From an uncultured Prevotellaceae bacterium (GTDB lineage: Bacteria > Bacteroidota > Bacteroidia > Bacteroidales > Bacteroidaceae): a stretch of 36,697 nt of DNA. A model generated the notes under the pieces. It searched no databases. It was not told where the DNA came from and was given only the letters and a program-made list of their open reading frames with translations. Location of the stretch: assembly GCA_900313705.1 (NCBI GenBank), contig OMSJ01000005.1, positions 1-36,697 of the forward strand, given 5' to 3'. The translations under genes were made by a program, and so were the position numbers. Below, one piece after another: positions 17,097 to 25,871 of this stretch (its first letter is position 1; the number at the start of each line of letters is the position of its first letter).

Positions 17097-18236
17097 TTAG
17101 ACGTAGCTATGCATTCCGCCCAGCAAGTAGTTCACGCCGAAGTACGTCACGAGCAGGCAGGCAAGGCTGACGAGCGAGTAGATGCGGTAGTTACGCTCGG
17201 AGCGGAACCAGGGCAGGCTTTGCTGATGCAGGGGCAGGCTGTAGATGATGAGCGTGACAAGTGCCCAGGCTTCCTTCGGGTCCCACGACCAGTAGGTGCC
17301 CCACGAGACGCCTGCCCATACTGCTCCGAGGAAGATACCAGCCATCAGCAGGAAGACGGCTGGACGCAATACGTCGCGACGCACCATGCTGACCACCAAC
17401 AGGATGTAGCTCAGGACGATGGTGCCGACGTGCAGAAAGAGAAAAGGTGAACGCAGCACGGGCACCAGCGGCTTCATGCAGAGCGCGATGATCATGTAGG
17501 AGGCCATCGCCGTCCCGCACAGCCCGAACAGGAGTGTCGTCAGCCACGAGACGCGACGGGTGCCTTCTTTGCTTTGTCTGCTCTTCTTTACAGAAACCCA
17601 AACCATGCTCACGGCCAGAAGCAGATAGCCGATGTGGGTGACGGTGGTTCCCCAGGGGTCGTAGCTGATGGTGAAGGTGCTGCCCTGCAGGTCGTCGTCG
17701 AAGGATGTCTGGTAGATGCGGTAGCCCTTAGCGCGTCCGATGTTGTTCATCGAGATGGTGGTAGGCTCTTCGCCGTCTGCTGTGGCGATGACGACGTGAC
17801 TGACGTAGTCGGCAGGCGTAGTGCCGTCGGGGTCGTAGAGGATTTGGAAGTCCCGAAGTGCCAGATAGAAAGGCATGTCTGCTGTCCGAGTGTATGCCCC
17901 TTCGGAGTCCTTGAGCCAATAGGTGCGAGTGGCTTCCCCTTGGCGCAAGTGGGTCATACCTGAATGGCCCGTCGTATGGGTGAGGAGTGCTCCGGCCAGG
18001 ATGACGAGGAAGCTGATGTGGAGAAGCAGGACAGGCAGCCGCTTCCACATCTTCACTTTGCAGAGCAGCCAGCAGCCTGCCAATGCCATGAGAGCCCAGA
18101 GCAGGATGAACCACCATGCTCCGTAGAAATGCTGCTGGGCAAAGTGAGTCCCCATCTGATGCTCAGCGATGGTGGCGGCAGCAATGGCGATGGCGATGAG
18201 GGTCAGGAGCAGGAAGGGGAGATATGTCTTTCTCAT
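17097..18236 (-). CDS. ccsA: Compact ResB-CcsA fusion, cytochrome c maturation (system II)
   Basis: This 379-residue inner-membrane protein is predicted to carry haem and attach it to CxxCH motifs of exported cytochromes. I start it at 18236 (MRKTYLPFLLL), where the ATG overlaps the preceding stop by one base (TGATG); a longer frame upstream has no membrane character. The N-terminal third (about 5-215) resembles a shortened ResB: two helices, LLLHISFLVILAGALL with His73, a soluble beta stretch, and a helix starting HIGYLL. The C-terminal part is CcsA-like: the haem-binding motif WGTYWSWDPKE (312-322), flanking candidate haem ligands His269 and His337, and the terminal GVNYLLGGMHSYV. Fusions in this phylum are often much longer. 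It is the last gene of the redox cluster, whose members need haem attachment. Confidence 0.87.
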   Translation of the reverse strand: MRKTYLPFLLLTLIAIAIAAATIAEHQMGTHFAQQHFYGAWWFILLWALMALAGCWLLCKVKMWKRLPVLLLHISFLVILAGALLTHTTGHSGMTHLRQGEATRTYWLKDSEGAYTRTADMPFYLALRDFQILYDPDGTTPADYVSHVVIATADGEEPTTISMNNIGRAKGYRIYQTSFDDDLQGSTFTISYDPWGTTVTHIGYLLLAVSMVWVSVKKSRQSKEGTRRVSWLTTLLFGLCGTAMASYMIIALCMKPLVPVLRSPFLFLHVGTIVLSYILLVVSMVRRDVLRPAVFLLMAGIFLGAVWAGVSWGTYWSWDPKEAWALVTLIIYSLPLHQQSLPWFRSERNYRIYSLVSLACLLVTYFGVNYLLGGMHSYV

Positions 18237-19378
18237 CAGAATGGGCGATAACGTGGGTTGTCGTTCTCTTTCACGGCGATGCACTCCATCTCGATGAGCC
18301 ATGTGGGTCGGCAGACGGGAGCGAGGGCGAAGACGGTGGGTGTGCCGGGGAAGTGTTGTCTGAAGAGCGAGCTGACCGTCTCGTAGTCGCCCGTGTCGCG
18401 GAGATAGACGATGAGGTGCATGACGTTGGAGAAGTCCATGCCACCCTCGTTCAGCAGTGCTTCCACGTTCTCCCACATGCGCTGTGTCTGCTTGACGATG
18501 TTTCCGACGTGCAGCACCTGACCGCGATTGTCGATGCTGGCTGTTCCGGAGATGATGACGTGGGAGCGGTCGCCATATTCGAGTCGTGTGCCGCGTTCGA
18601 AGGTGACGCCGTATTCGTAGGTTGGGTTGAGATGTGTCTTGGCATAGAGGTAGCGCTGTTGCTCAGGCAGGAAGCCTGTGAGCGCGTAGGTTCCCATCTG
18701 GATGAGGGCTTTGGTGTCGGCTGGTCCGCCTCCGATGCCAGTCGAGGCGATGTAGTGTGTCTCGGGCGTCAGACCTTCGCGCACGAAGTTTTCGCGGCGA
18801 GCCCGAACCATGCCGGCATACTGCGTATCGACATCGCGCACGAAGAACCAGGTGCGAATGCAGCCAGTGGCAAGCGATGTCCCGAACTTCTTCAGGTCCT
18901 GCTCGTACTGGTTCAGGATGGTCTCAGTCTGCATGGCGCTGTCGCCTTCGGCAGAGGTGTAGCCCATTCGCCAGATGTGTCGGTAGCCGTTGTGGGCAGC
19001 GACGATGGCTCCTTGTTCAGCAGTCTTCTCCTGTCCGCTGGTCATGTAGAGCCAGCCAGCCACTTTGGAGCCGTCCAGGGGTTGCTGCTGGATGATGGAG
19101 ATGGCCACGTCAGGTTCCTGTCGCATGAGCGGCTGCTGGTTGGTGCTGTCGGACAGGAAGTAGCGCTTCAGGATGTACTGTGCTCCCGAGAAGCCCGTCA
19201 TGCGTGGCAAGCGGTCCTCTGCTTCGTAGAGTCGGCGTAGCTGTCCCTCGAAGTCTTCGCGACGAGGTTCTACGTGCAGCATGACGTGCCATTCGCCTAC
19301 TCCCCCTTCCGGGCAGAAGGCAGCGACCTCAGCTCTTACGCCTAAGTCTCCTATATAAATAATGTTATAGTCTATCAT
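18236..19378 (-). CDS. RidA/YjgF-family protein with extra N-terminal domain
   Basis: A 380-residue, apparently cytoplasmic protein. The C-terminal part (about 250-372) is RidA-like: YGDRSHVIISGTASID, VLHVGNIVKQTQRMWENVEALL, FSNVMHLIVYLRD and PTVFALAPVCRPTWLIEMECIAV follow the family order. The N-terminal 240 residues contain a divergent second unit (AGWLYMTSGQEKT...GATSA-like region, IRTWFFVRDVD), so it may be a two-domain protein related to the chorismatase/FkbO branch. RidA proteins remove reactive enamines or imines, but the substrate here is unknown and the usual Arg could not be placed with confidence. It overlaps the upstream lipoprotein gene by 4 bp (ATGA) and the downstream ccsA by 1 bp, implying one mRNA. 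Confidence 0.78.
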   Translation of the reverse strand: MIDYNIIYIGDLGVRAEVAAFCPEGGVGEWHVMLHVEPRREDFEGQLRRLYEAEDRLPRMTGFSGAQYILKRYFLSDSTNQQPLMRQEPDVAISIIQQQPLDGSKVAGWLYMTSGQEKTAEQGAIVAAHNGYRHIWRMGYTSAEGDSAMQTETILNQYEQDLKKFGTSLATGCIRTWFFVRDVDTQYAGMVRARRENFVREGLTPETHYIASTGIGGGPADTKALIQMGTYALTGFLPEQQRYLYAKTHLNPTYEYGVTFERGTRLEYGDRSHVIISGTASIDNRGQVLHVGNIVKQTQRMWENVEALLNEGGMDFSNVMHLIVYLRDTGDYETVSSLFRQHFPGTPTVFALAPVCRPTWLIEMECIAVKENDNPRYRPF

Positions 19379-20112
19379 TTCTTTAATCCGTTTATCCAGT
19401 CGTCAATAAAAGTGCGCACGGCAGTGACGTCGTTCTTGAAGTGGCTGCTCAGCACTTCCGTGTGGTTGTAGTGGAGGATGTCCTCTCCGCCTTCGGCAAG
19501 AATCTGGTGGAGGAGGGACTGGCTGGCTGAGCCGCTGACGACGCGGAACCTGCCTTCCTTGCGCGAGCTGGCAGCATCTTGAAGGTTCTGCAGCGCTTGC
19601 CCTTCGGTCAGGTTCAGTCCAGCAGCTCCGCTTCCGCCGCCTGCTCCGTGGCATTGGATGCAAGCGACGTTGAACACATGTTGCTGCAGGATGTCGAGCA
19701 TCCCCACGTTCACCGTTCCTGCATCTATGCGGATGGTGTCGGTGGTCTTCGCGTAATCGCTCATGTCGATGCTTTCCAGCGAGACGACGCGTTGACGCAG
19801 GCGGTCGATGATGGCCAGTTCCACGGTGCTCACTTCGCTGCTGAGGCTGGGAACCACGATGCTAACCGGTGCATTGTCTTCCGTTGTGGCTGGAATCGTA
19901 TAGACCGTGAGGGCATAGTTGTCATCGGACTTGAAGGCAGCCAGAGCAAGCGTGTATTTCTCGTTCAGGTCAGCCATCCCCGATACCTTGACGCTCAGTT
20001 TCACCGCGCGTCCCTTCTCGTCGTTCTCGGCAACATCCTCCACGATGTTCCCAGAATCGCAGGATGTCAGGGCGAGCAAAGCAGCCAGGAAGAAAGTTTT
20101 CTTATTTGCCAT
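19375..20112 (-). CDS. Mono-haem c-type lipoprotein
   Basis: This 245-residue exported lipoprotein has a signal peptide with lipobox LTSC (Cys18) and a single haem-attachment motif CIQCH at 151-155, followed by HGAGGGSGAAGLNL, which resembles cytochrome c domains that mark an exposed haem edge. The N-terminal 130 residues are a beta-rich region with no family I recognise. It probably shuttles electrons at the membrane face. The gene starts a tight block (overlaps of 4 bp and 1 bp) with the RidA-like gene and ResB-CcsA, so the cytochrome and a maturation factor are made together. A 22-bp palindrome array lies between it and the upstream porin gene. Confidence 0.8.
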   Translation of the reverse strand: MANKKTFFLAALLALTSCDSGNIVEDVAENDEKGRAVKLSVKVSGMADLNEKYTLALAAFKSDDNYALTVYTIPATTEDNAPVSIVVPSLSSEVSTVELAIIDRLRQRVVSLESIDMSDYAKTTDTIRIDAGTVNVGMLDILQQHVFNVACIQCHGAGGGSGAAGLNLTEGQALQNLQDAASSRKEGRFRVVSGSASQSLLHQILAEGGEDILHYNHTEVLSSHFKNDVTAVRTFIDDWINGLKK

Positions 20113-20137
20113 CTTTCATTTACTGAAGTTTCTGAAG

Positions 20138-20164
20138 TAGTTAAGTAGTCGGTAGTTAAGTAGT
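20138..20164. repeat. 12-bp direct repeat before the cytochrome lipoprotein gene
   Basis: TAGTTAAGTAGT occurs at 20138-20149 and 20153-20164. A looser GAAGT motif continues leftward to about 20125. It lies in the leader of the - strand lipoprotein gene (start 20112). No TAnnTTTG element was seen in this spacer. Confidence 0.55.
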
Positions 20165-20232
20165 TCTTCCCTCTGGTCAGGCGCAGGCGGAGAAGCCAAA
20201 TGTTTTGTCTGCTTGCTGTGGGAAGTGTCCAG

Positions 20233-20316
20233 ATAAGTACACGTACTTATGGGGATAAGTCCACGTAGTTATTCGGATAAGTACACGTACTTATGGCGAC
20301 AACTACACGTACTTTT
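20233..20316. repeat. 22-bp near-palindrome array 2 (four units)
   Basis: Units start at 20233, 20255, 20277 and 20299, the same 22-bp period and + strand AC centre as array 1, with spacers GGGG, TCGG and GGCG. The last unit has a changed left arm (ACAACTAC) and runs into TTTTTTCT. The left flank (GGAAGTGTCCAG) resembles that of array 3. It lies about 40 bp beyond the stop of the - strand porin gene and upstream of the cytochrome lipoprotein gene. Confidence 0.92.
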
Positions 20317-20358
20317 TTCTATAGGGTATTCTTGCGGTTTATCATACTTAGGGGACCT

Positions 20359-21600
20359 TTAGAAGCTGAACTGTGCTTGGAGCGAGGCGTGATGAGTGCT
20401 GATGCCCAAGTCGTCGTTGTCGCGGTCCAGTTGAGACTTGTGGCCGTAGCGTCCCGTGAACTGATACATGGCCGAGAGCTTCACGTGTACCTTCGGTATG
20501 TAGTAGTTGCAGACGACGGCAGGCATGTTGAGGAACCCGTCCTTCGTCGTTCCGTTGCGGTCCATAAAGTCGTAGCGGACACCCAGTTGCACGGTGGGGC
20601 AGACGAAGTAGCCAAGTTGAGCGTAGGCTCCCCAATAGTTGAATGTGTCGCTGATTTTCTGTCGCTTCGTAAAGCTCACGTGCATCCAGTATGCTTCTGC
20701 ACCGACATACCAGCGGTTGTAGAGCATGGAGAATTCGCATCCCAGCCGAGCGTCGTTGGTGCTCTCGCTCTCGCTCTCGACGTTCAGTCCGCCGCTGATG
20801 CCGAAGAGCATGTGCCTTCCTTTCAGCATGTTGGGGTTGCCTTGCGTCATGGGCATCTTGCCCCAAGGCATGAAGGTGAGTCGTCCGGCATAGAGCAGCG
20901 AAGGGATGTGCCAGTCGTCGGAGAACGTCTTGGTAGCTCCGTTCACAGATGAGCCGCTGCCGTTCCACAGTCCCGCCTCGTAGCCCATGAGCCACTCCGA
21001 GCCTCGTTTCAACGAAGCGATGCCGTGGAACTCAAGGCCGATGTCGAAGCCTGTAGCTATCTGTGGCGTAACGGCATTCAGCGTGTGGGGCATGATGGTA
21101 GAGGTGGTGAGCGAGGTCGGTACGATGGGGAAGAGCGTCTCGCCCAGCGTGGTCAGGTAGGCATGAGTGAAGGGTGTCTTGAACTTGCCGATGCGGAAAC
21201 ATGCGGCGCGGTTGATGGCGTAGTCCAGCCAGGCTTGCTGCAGGATGTTGGCCCCCGAAGCTGCTGCGTTGATGCTCAGGTTGTAGTCGAGGCGTCCGAA
21301 GACCTTACCGGTGAAGCCGAGTATGGCATAGGGCATTGCGAAGCCCGAGTTGGCCATATTGTCCTGATTGTAGGCTTTGTCCAGCCCCTCGTCGTCGTAG
21401 TAGTTAAACTGGCCTCTTGTCTGGAGCATCAGATATGGTTTGAAGACGAACTTGCCGTTTTTGGACTGCAGCGTGAAGCCGCGGTCGTCGGCAATGCCGA
21501 GCACACCGTTCTCCATGTCGATGTGAGCCGGGTCTTGAGCCTTTACGCTAAGGGTGAATAGCGAAAGGCCGGTTGCAAAGAGTATAGCTAATTGTTTCAT
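20359..21600 (-). CDS. Porin-like outer-membrane protein (OprO/P-like)
   Basis: This 413-residue outer-membrane barrel has a signal peptide (1-21, ending SVKAQ) and a clear pattern of alternating strands ending in the aromatic C-terminus LQAQFSF. Features of phosphate-selective-porin-like proteins include FKPYLMLQTRGQFNYY, LDYNLSINA, WLDYAINRAACFRIGKFKTPF and VGVRYDFMDRNG-type strands. It probably lets a small solute or ion cross the outer membrane. It follows the di-haem gene by 24 bp in a run of - strand genes, and is one of two porin-like proteins in the cluster. The solute cannot be read from sequence; an iron or anion role is inferred from context only. Confidence 0.8.
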   Translation of the reverse strand: MKQLAILFATGLSLFTLSVKAQDPAHIDMENGVLGIADDRGFTLQSKNGKFVFKPYLMLQTRGQFNYYDDEGLDKAYNQDNMANSGFAMPYAILGFTGKVFGRLDYNLSINAAASGANILQQAWLDYAINRAACFRIGKFKTPFTHAYLTTLGETLFPIVPTSLTTSTIMPHTLNAVTPQIATGFDIGLEFHGIASLKRGSEWLMGYEAGLWNGSGSSVNGATKTFSDDWHIPSLLYAGRLTFMPWGKMPMTQGNPNMLKGRHMLFGISGGLNVESESESTNDARLGCEFSMLYNRWYVGAEAYWMHVSFTKRQKISDTFNYWGAYAQLGYFVCPTVQLGVRYDFMDRNGTTKDGFLNMPAVVCNYYIPKVHVKLSAMYQFTGRYGHKSQLDRDNDDLGISTHHASLQAQFSF

Positions 21601-21624
21601 TGTGTAGAATCTTCAGTGTTAGTC

Positions 21625-23115
21625 TTACAGGCTTTTCAGGAAAGTGATGAGGGCGGAGCGGTCCTCTTTCGGCATACGGGCAAAGATGTTCTTCGATGCT
21701 TCTGCTTCGCCTCCGTGCCACATGATGGCTTCTGTGAAGTTGCGTGCCCGTCCGTCGTGTAGGAAATAGGTGTGTCCGTTGACCGTGTTCTGCAGGCCAA
21801 TACCCCAGAGCGGAGTCGTTCGCCATTCGTTGCCGCGAGCCAAGCCGCTGACGTAATGGTCGTCGAGACCAACGCCCATGATTTCGCTTCCCATGTCGTG
21901 CAGGAGGAAGTCGCTGTAGGGATGGATGGTCTGATTGCCCAGCCAGGGCAGTTCTGTCCCGCCCAGCAGCGTTGCGCCTCGCGGTTTGGTGTGTAGAGTA
22001 GTGACGTGGCAGAGGTGACATTTCGCCTCGAAGAACATCTGTTCGCCTCGCTTCACGGTTTTGTTGTTCACGTTGCGTCGGGCAGGAACGCCAAGGGCGT
22101 GCAGGTAGAGGTCCACGTTTTCCATTTCTTCCGTCGATACTTCCAGCTTGTCGTAAAGCAATCCCATCATCGACCCTTCCTGCATTTGCTGCTGCCCCTC
22201 GCATATCTCTTCGGGATAACGGCTGTTGGTGACGCCCATGTCGCTCGAGAATCCCAGTTCGACGGTGAGGTCGGCATGTTGTGCTTTATTGCCGGAGAGT
22301 CCCAGCCGCAGACGTCCGCGTTCGTTGATATAGTTGGCTCTGCCCGATATGCCGTACTCTGGGTAGTTCGAGCGGCGAGCCAGTTCCTCTATTTCGTTGG
22401 GGTCGATGGCCATCATCTGCCCCATGCCGACGTGCCGCAGCGGTATGCGGACGGTGCAGAACAGGTCTTCGGGTCGAATGGGTTCATCCGTGTCGCGATA
22501 CGTGGGTTTGTACCAGTCGGTGATGGTATATTCGGGATAGGTCAGTTCGTAGGGTGTGCTGTCGGGGAACTGGAACTGCTGGGTGTGCCATCTGCATTCC
22601 AGCTTTCCTTCGGCTGTTACGCCGTAGATGCTCTGGTCGTGGATGACGCGTCCGTAGTCCTGGAAGAAGGCTCCGTTCTTGCGTGTCACATACACCAGCA
22701 TGGACGAGAAGCCGTATGACCCGCTGCCATAGACGGGAGTCCCGTCGGGGTCGCTGCCTGTTTGTGTCCAAAGAGCAGGTTTGGTGCGTCCGGCGTTTCG
22801 GTGACACGAGCCACATGAGTAGCCTGCATATACAGGTCCCAATCCGCCTCCGTAGTCGTTGGAGCTGGTTCGGGCATCATCGTAGAGCTTGTCGCCTCGG
22901 ATGAAGCGGTGCTTCAGGTCACCTGTCACCCAGTCTGCTTCCGAGTCGTAGGCAAACGACGAAGTGCTGAAGATGGTGGACGTTCCTGCCGACAGAGCGT
23001 AGCCTTTGGGGATGGTCAGGTCGCCTTCGCCGATGGCATCGTCATCTGAGCAACTGGTGACGGCCAGGAGTGTGACCGTCACCAACGCTATGGGCAGATA
23101 GAGTCTGTATTTCAT
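21625..23115 (-). CDS. Di-haem oxidoreductase lipoprotein (DUF1111/COG3488)
   Basis: This 496-residue exported di-haem protein has a lipobox VTSC (Cys22). CGSCH (101-105) with RNAGRTKPALW, and CHLCH (366-370) with VTTLHTKP, are the two haem sites of the DUF1111 family. Other family-like stretches include ADLTVELGFSSDMGVTN, FLLHDMG and LWGIGLQNTVNGHTYFLHDGRARNFTEAI, the last resembling the second half of bacterial di-haem peroxidases. It may oxidise or reduce a small substrate or a metal; no activity is assured for this family. It lies 18 bp downstream of the imelysin gene, a pairing I know from iron-linked loci in this phylum. Confidence 0.9.
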   Translation of the reverse strand: MKYRLYLPIALVTVTLLAVTSCSDDDAIGEGDLTIPKGYALSAGTSTIFSTSSFAYDSEADWVTGDLKHRFIRGDKLYDDARTSSNDYGGGLGPVYAGYSCGSCHRNAGRTKPALWTQTGSDPDGTPVYGSGSYGFSSMLVYVTRKNGAFFQDYGRVIHDQSIYGVTAEGKLECRWHTQQFQFPDSTPYELTYPEYTITDWYKPTYRDTDEPIRPEDLFCTVRIPLRHVGMGQMMAIDPNEIEELARRSNYPEYGISGRANYINERGRLRLGLSGNKAQHADLTVELGFSSDMGVTNSRYPEEICEGQQQMQEGSMMGLLYDKLEVSTEEMENVDLYLHALGVPARRNVNNKTVKRGEQMFFEAKCHLCHVTTLHTKPRGATLLGGTELPWLGNQTIHPYSDFLLHDMGSEIMGVGLDDHYVSGLARGNEWRTTPLWGIGLQNTVNGHTYFLHDGRARNFTEAIMWHGGEAEASKNIFARMPKEDRSALITFLKSL

Positions 23116-23133
23116 TTGATGCGAAGAGGTTGT

Positions 23134-24324
23134 TTATTCATCCACATTCTCGTCCCCGATGTTGTGGCTCAGGAAGAGGTCCTTGTATGGTCTGCCTTTC
23201 TCGTAGCTCACGGTCCAGGCGTTGTAGAGTTCGGTGGCATCCTGTTCCAGCAGTTTGCCCACCTGCACCATGTAGTTGCCCCAGCTCTGTGCGTTAGCGG
23301 GAGTGTAGTCCAGGTTGGCGGCATCGGTGCTGGTGCCTCCGTTCAGGGTGCGTGCTTTGCCGTCCTTGAAGATGAGGAACTCCATCGTGTGGAAGCCGCG
23401 GACGCCTTGCTTTGCCTCAACGGTCTCGTCGCTGTCGCCGTCGCCCCAGACCATGTTGTTAAATTCGCCTGAGTTCAGGATGTTGACGATGGCTTCCTGG
23501 TCCAAAGGCCACGAGTCCATGTTGGGGTCGAGGCCGAGGGCATCAACCGGGCCGAAGAGGAAGGCCTCGCTTGTCTCCCATGGTGTACGGGCTTCCAGCC
23601 AAGCGTTGCAGCACTTCTGGAAGTTCTCGTCCGACGGTGCTGCGGCAAATGCTCGGGCTGCAGCGTGGAGGGCGGCATTCTTTTCTTTCAGCTCTTTGTA
23701 GGTAGGCAGGACGACATCCTGCACGTAGCTTTCCAGGATGGGTTGCAACGCTTCGTCGCTGTTCACGGCATTGGTGCGCTGCAGGTATGCCTTCATCGAC
23801 TTGAGCGTCTCCTCCAGCTCGTTGCAGGCTTTCACAGCCTCTTTCACCTGAGGAGCATCGATGTTGTTGCGGAAGGGAGCAGGGATGTTCAGGATGGACT
23901 GATAAGCTTTCACGATGGCAGCCTCGACGCTTTGGTAGAGCACCGCGTTGTTGGCCTTCATCAGTGTAGCCAGCGAGTTGGTAGCTATCTGTCCGTCGCG
24001 CGTGCCATAGAAGGCGTTGCGGATAGAGAGGATGTTGTTGGAGTAGTCTTCGCGGCTGTGCCAACTGTACCACGATTCTACGGCATAGAGTGCCTTTGTC
24101 TTTTCGCCATTGTTCCAGAGGTCGAGCGGGTCGCCGATTTTGGCATTGCCCACCTCGTTGGCGATGTCCATGCAGCCGTCGATAATCTGTTCTACGCTCA
24201 CCAGTGCTGGCTGAGCATCGTCCCCTCCTTCCGTCGAGGGCGGGTTATTGTCGTCGTTGTTGCTGCAAGCCATGAATGTCATTGCGCCCATCAAGAGGGC
24301 TGCTGTAAGGAAATTCTGTTTCAT
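23134..24324 (-). CDS. Imelysin-family lipoprotein (M75 family), putative iron-binding
   Basis: This 396-residue lipoprotein starts at the ATG at 24324, where the signal peptide begins (MKQNFLTAALLMGAMTFMAC, Cys20). The upstream frame extension is Met/Ser/Pro repeat DNA and not protein-like. The imelysin signature GxHxxE is present as G310-F-H312-T-M-E315, and DPNMDSWPL matches the conserved region before it. The mostly helical body agrees with the fold. Imelysins have been linked to iron uptake together with EfeO-like proteins, without proven peptidase activity. The di-haem gene follows after 18 bp and a porin-like gene precedes it, so periplasmic iron handling is the best guess. Confidence 0.88.
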   Translation of the reverse strand: MKQNFLTAALLMGAMTFMACSNNDDNNPPSTEGGDDAQPALVSVEQIIDGCMDIANEVGNAKIGDPLDLWNNGEKTKALYAVESWYSWHSREDYSNNILSIRNAFYGTRDGQIATNSLATLMKANNAVLYQSVEAAIVKAYQSILNIPAPFRNNIDAPQVKEAVKACNELEETLKSMKAYLQRTNAVNSDEALQPILESYVQDVVLPTYKELKEKNAALHAAARAFAAAPSDENFQKCCNAWLEARTPWETSEAFLFGPVDALGLDPNMDSWPLDQEAIVNILNSGEFNNMVWGDGDSDETVEAKQGVRGFHTMEFLIFKDGKARTLNGGTSTDAANLDYTPANAQSWGNYMVQVGKLLEQDATELYNAWTVSYEKGRPYKDLFLSHNIGDENVDE

Positions 24325-24354
24325 AGTTAGGAGTTTATTGTTGTTAGTGGTTAT

Positions 24355-24390
24355 TGGGCTCATGGGGCTCATGGGGCTCATGGGCTTATG
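24355..24390. repeat. 9-bp tandem repeat between porin and imelysin genes
   Basis: CATGGGGCT is repeated (24361-24369, 24370-24378, then the 8-base CATGGGCT at 24379-24386), with half a unit before it. It fills most of the 68-bp gap and lies in the leader of the - strand imelysin gene, about 30 bp before its start. Confidence 0.75.
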
Positions 24391-24392
24391 GG

Positions 24393-25691
24393 TTATTTCT
24401 TCCAGAACCAGCCTGTGTAGGCTATGGCGAGGGAGAACTCGTTCTCGCGGTTGTAGCGACTGCCGCCGAACACTTGCTGAGTGCCGATGCAACGGTTGCT
24501 CCAGTCGGCCTTGACGACCAGATAGGGTAGGGCGAACCAGTTCATGCCAGCCACCCACTTGCTGACTTGGCAGCGGGCATCCATCGTCTCGCCTGCTTCA
24601 CCCTTCTGCTGCGGGTTGAAGTATTCGTAGCGGGCAAAGGGCACGAGGGCTGGCATCCGCTTGCAGCGAATGAGGGACCGCAGGTTGATTCCCGCTTCCA
24701 CACCATAGGCCAGTGCGTTCTGGGCTATGCGGTGCATTGCGCCGTGGTGGTAGTTCGACTTGTTGCTCAGGTTCACGGCACTCATCTTGGCAGCATTGTC
24801 CAGGTGTCCCCAGATGACGTTGGCGCGGGCGGTGAAGTAGCGGTTGCGGTACTGAGCGTCAGCCGTCACGATGTTCAGGGCGGAACGTCCTACGCTCGAG
24901 TATTTATAGCGTTTGTCGGCATTGGCCGTCACGTCGTTGCAGAAGTAGTACGTAGCCCCGATGCGCAGTCCCGGTACGCCCAGGTATTCCAGTCGGAGGG
25001 TATAGGCAGGGCTTGTGAAGTTGTCGGTCTCGAAGAGGCCTTGCTTGCCGTCAGCCACCCAGTGGTCGCGACCGAAGCCGTCGGCGTTCAGACCTGCAGT
25101 CACGAAGACCTCGTACCTCATCTGCGCGTAGCCTTTCCCGAAGCGTCCGAAGAGAGAGAGTCCCGTCTCGTGCCACGTGCTGGGGAGCAGCGTCGTCTCG
25201 CCCTCAGGTCGCACGGTGCCGTAGAACATGATGGGCTCGTGGTGAGCATTCGTCAGGCCGACGGGCAGCACCATGTGACCCACGCGAACATTCAGCGCGT
25301 CGCTCTGGGTGTAGGTCAGGTGGAACTGTTCCAGCGCCACCTCGCCGCCCTTCTCTATCTCCGTCTCGTACTCGCCGTTCTCCGAAGCCTCTATCTCCGT
25401 CTCCATTCCCACACCGCCAGCCTCGAACTCTATCTCAGCACCGAGGTTCCAGTGCTTGTTGAAGCGATAGTCGCCCGCCACGACGAAGCGAGGAATGCTG
25501 ATTCTGTTCCTGTTCTCGTAGGTATTGCCATTCGCTGTGCCGTTGAAGCGACTCGTGCCGTAGCCCATGAACGACGCCAGCACCTCGCCGTATCCGCCAA
25601 CGCGGAACTTCTGATACTCTTCCCCCTCCTGAGCCATCGCGCTGAGGCTCGACAGAGCAAGGATTGTTGCAAATGCTTTCACTTTCATCAT
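24393..25691 (-). CDS. Porin-like outer-membrane protein, first gene of the redox cluster
   Basis: This 432-residue outer-membrane barrel starts at the ATG at 25691, where a signal peptide begins (MMKVKAFATILALSSLSAMAQ); the next codon is also ATG. The mature protein opens with VGGYGEVLASFMGYG and has repeated amphipathic strands such as FVVAGDYRFNKHWNLGAEIEFE, LNVRVGHMVLPVGL and LVVKADWS, ending at the aromatic IAYTGWFWKK. This fits the porin-like outer-membrane proteins common in Bacteroidales. Acidic loops (about 105-135: MEIEAS-type, many Glu) could hold a cation, which is speculative. A Bacteroidetes promoter lies just upstream and the imelysin gene follows after 68 bp. Confidence 0.8.
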   Translation of the reverse strand: MMKVKAFATILALSSLSAMAQEGEEYQKFRVGGYGEVLASFMGYGTSRFNGTANGNTYENRNRISIPRFVVAGDYRFNKHWNLGAEIEFEAGGVGMETEIEASENGEYETEIEKGGEVALEQFHLTYTQSDALNVRVGHMVLPVGLTNAHHEPIMFYGTVRPEGETTLLPSTWHETGLSLFGRFGKGYAQMRYEVFVTAGLNADGFGRDHWVADGKQGLFETDNFTSPAYTLRLEYLGVPGLRIGATYYFCNDVTANADKRYKYSSVGRSALNIVTADAQYRNRYFTARANVIWGHLDNAAKMSAVNLSNKSNYHHGAMHRIAQNALAYGVEAGINLRSLIRCKRMPALVPFARYEYFNPQQKGEAGETMDARCQVSKWVAGMNWFALPYLVVKADWSNRCIGTQQVFGGSRYNRENEFSLAIAYTGWFWKK

Positions 25692-25719
25692 ACAGTTAGT
25701 CTTTTTACGATTGCGGCTG

Positions 25720-25750
25720 CAAAAGTACGACGTTTCATCCGTACCCGCAA
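25720..25750 (-). promoter_or_regulatory. Promoter for the redox cluster
   Basis: On the - strand, TACTTTTG (25727-25720) fits TAnnTTTG, and ATTG upstream (25751-25748) stands 20 bp before it. Initiation near 25713 would leave a leader of about 20 nt before the first porin gene. Confidence 0.6.
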
Positions 25751-25871
25751 TACGCAAAAACAGTGGTTTTGCCCCTCTCACCAGCTACGGCATAATCAAA
25801 TGCCATTAAAGCCATACCCTATAATAATGATGCAAATCTGGCCTCCGACAGCGAATTACCTACTTGTAGGG

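Noticed and set aside
18237-18476. N-terminal 80-residue extension of the ResB-CcsA gene
   Set aside because: It lies inside the RidA-like gene, is Arg/His-rich and lacks membrane segments; ATG at 18236 overlaps the stop as expected for coupling.
21625-23115. MauG or cytochrome c peroxidase identity for the di-haem protein
   Set aside because: The spacing of the two CxxCH motifs and the surrounding residues fit DUF1111 better; peroxidase activity cannot be claimed.
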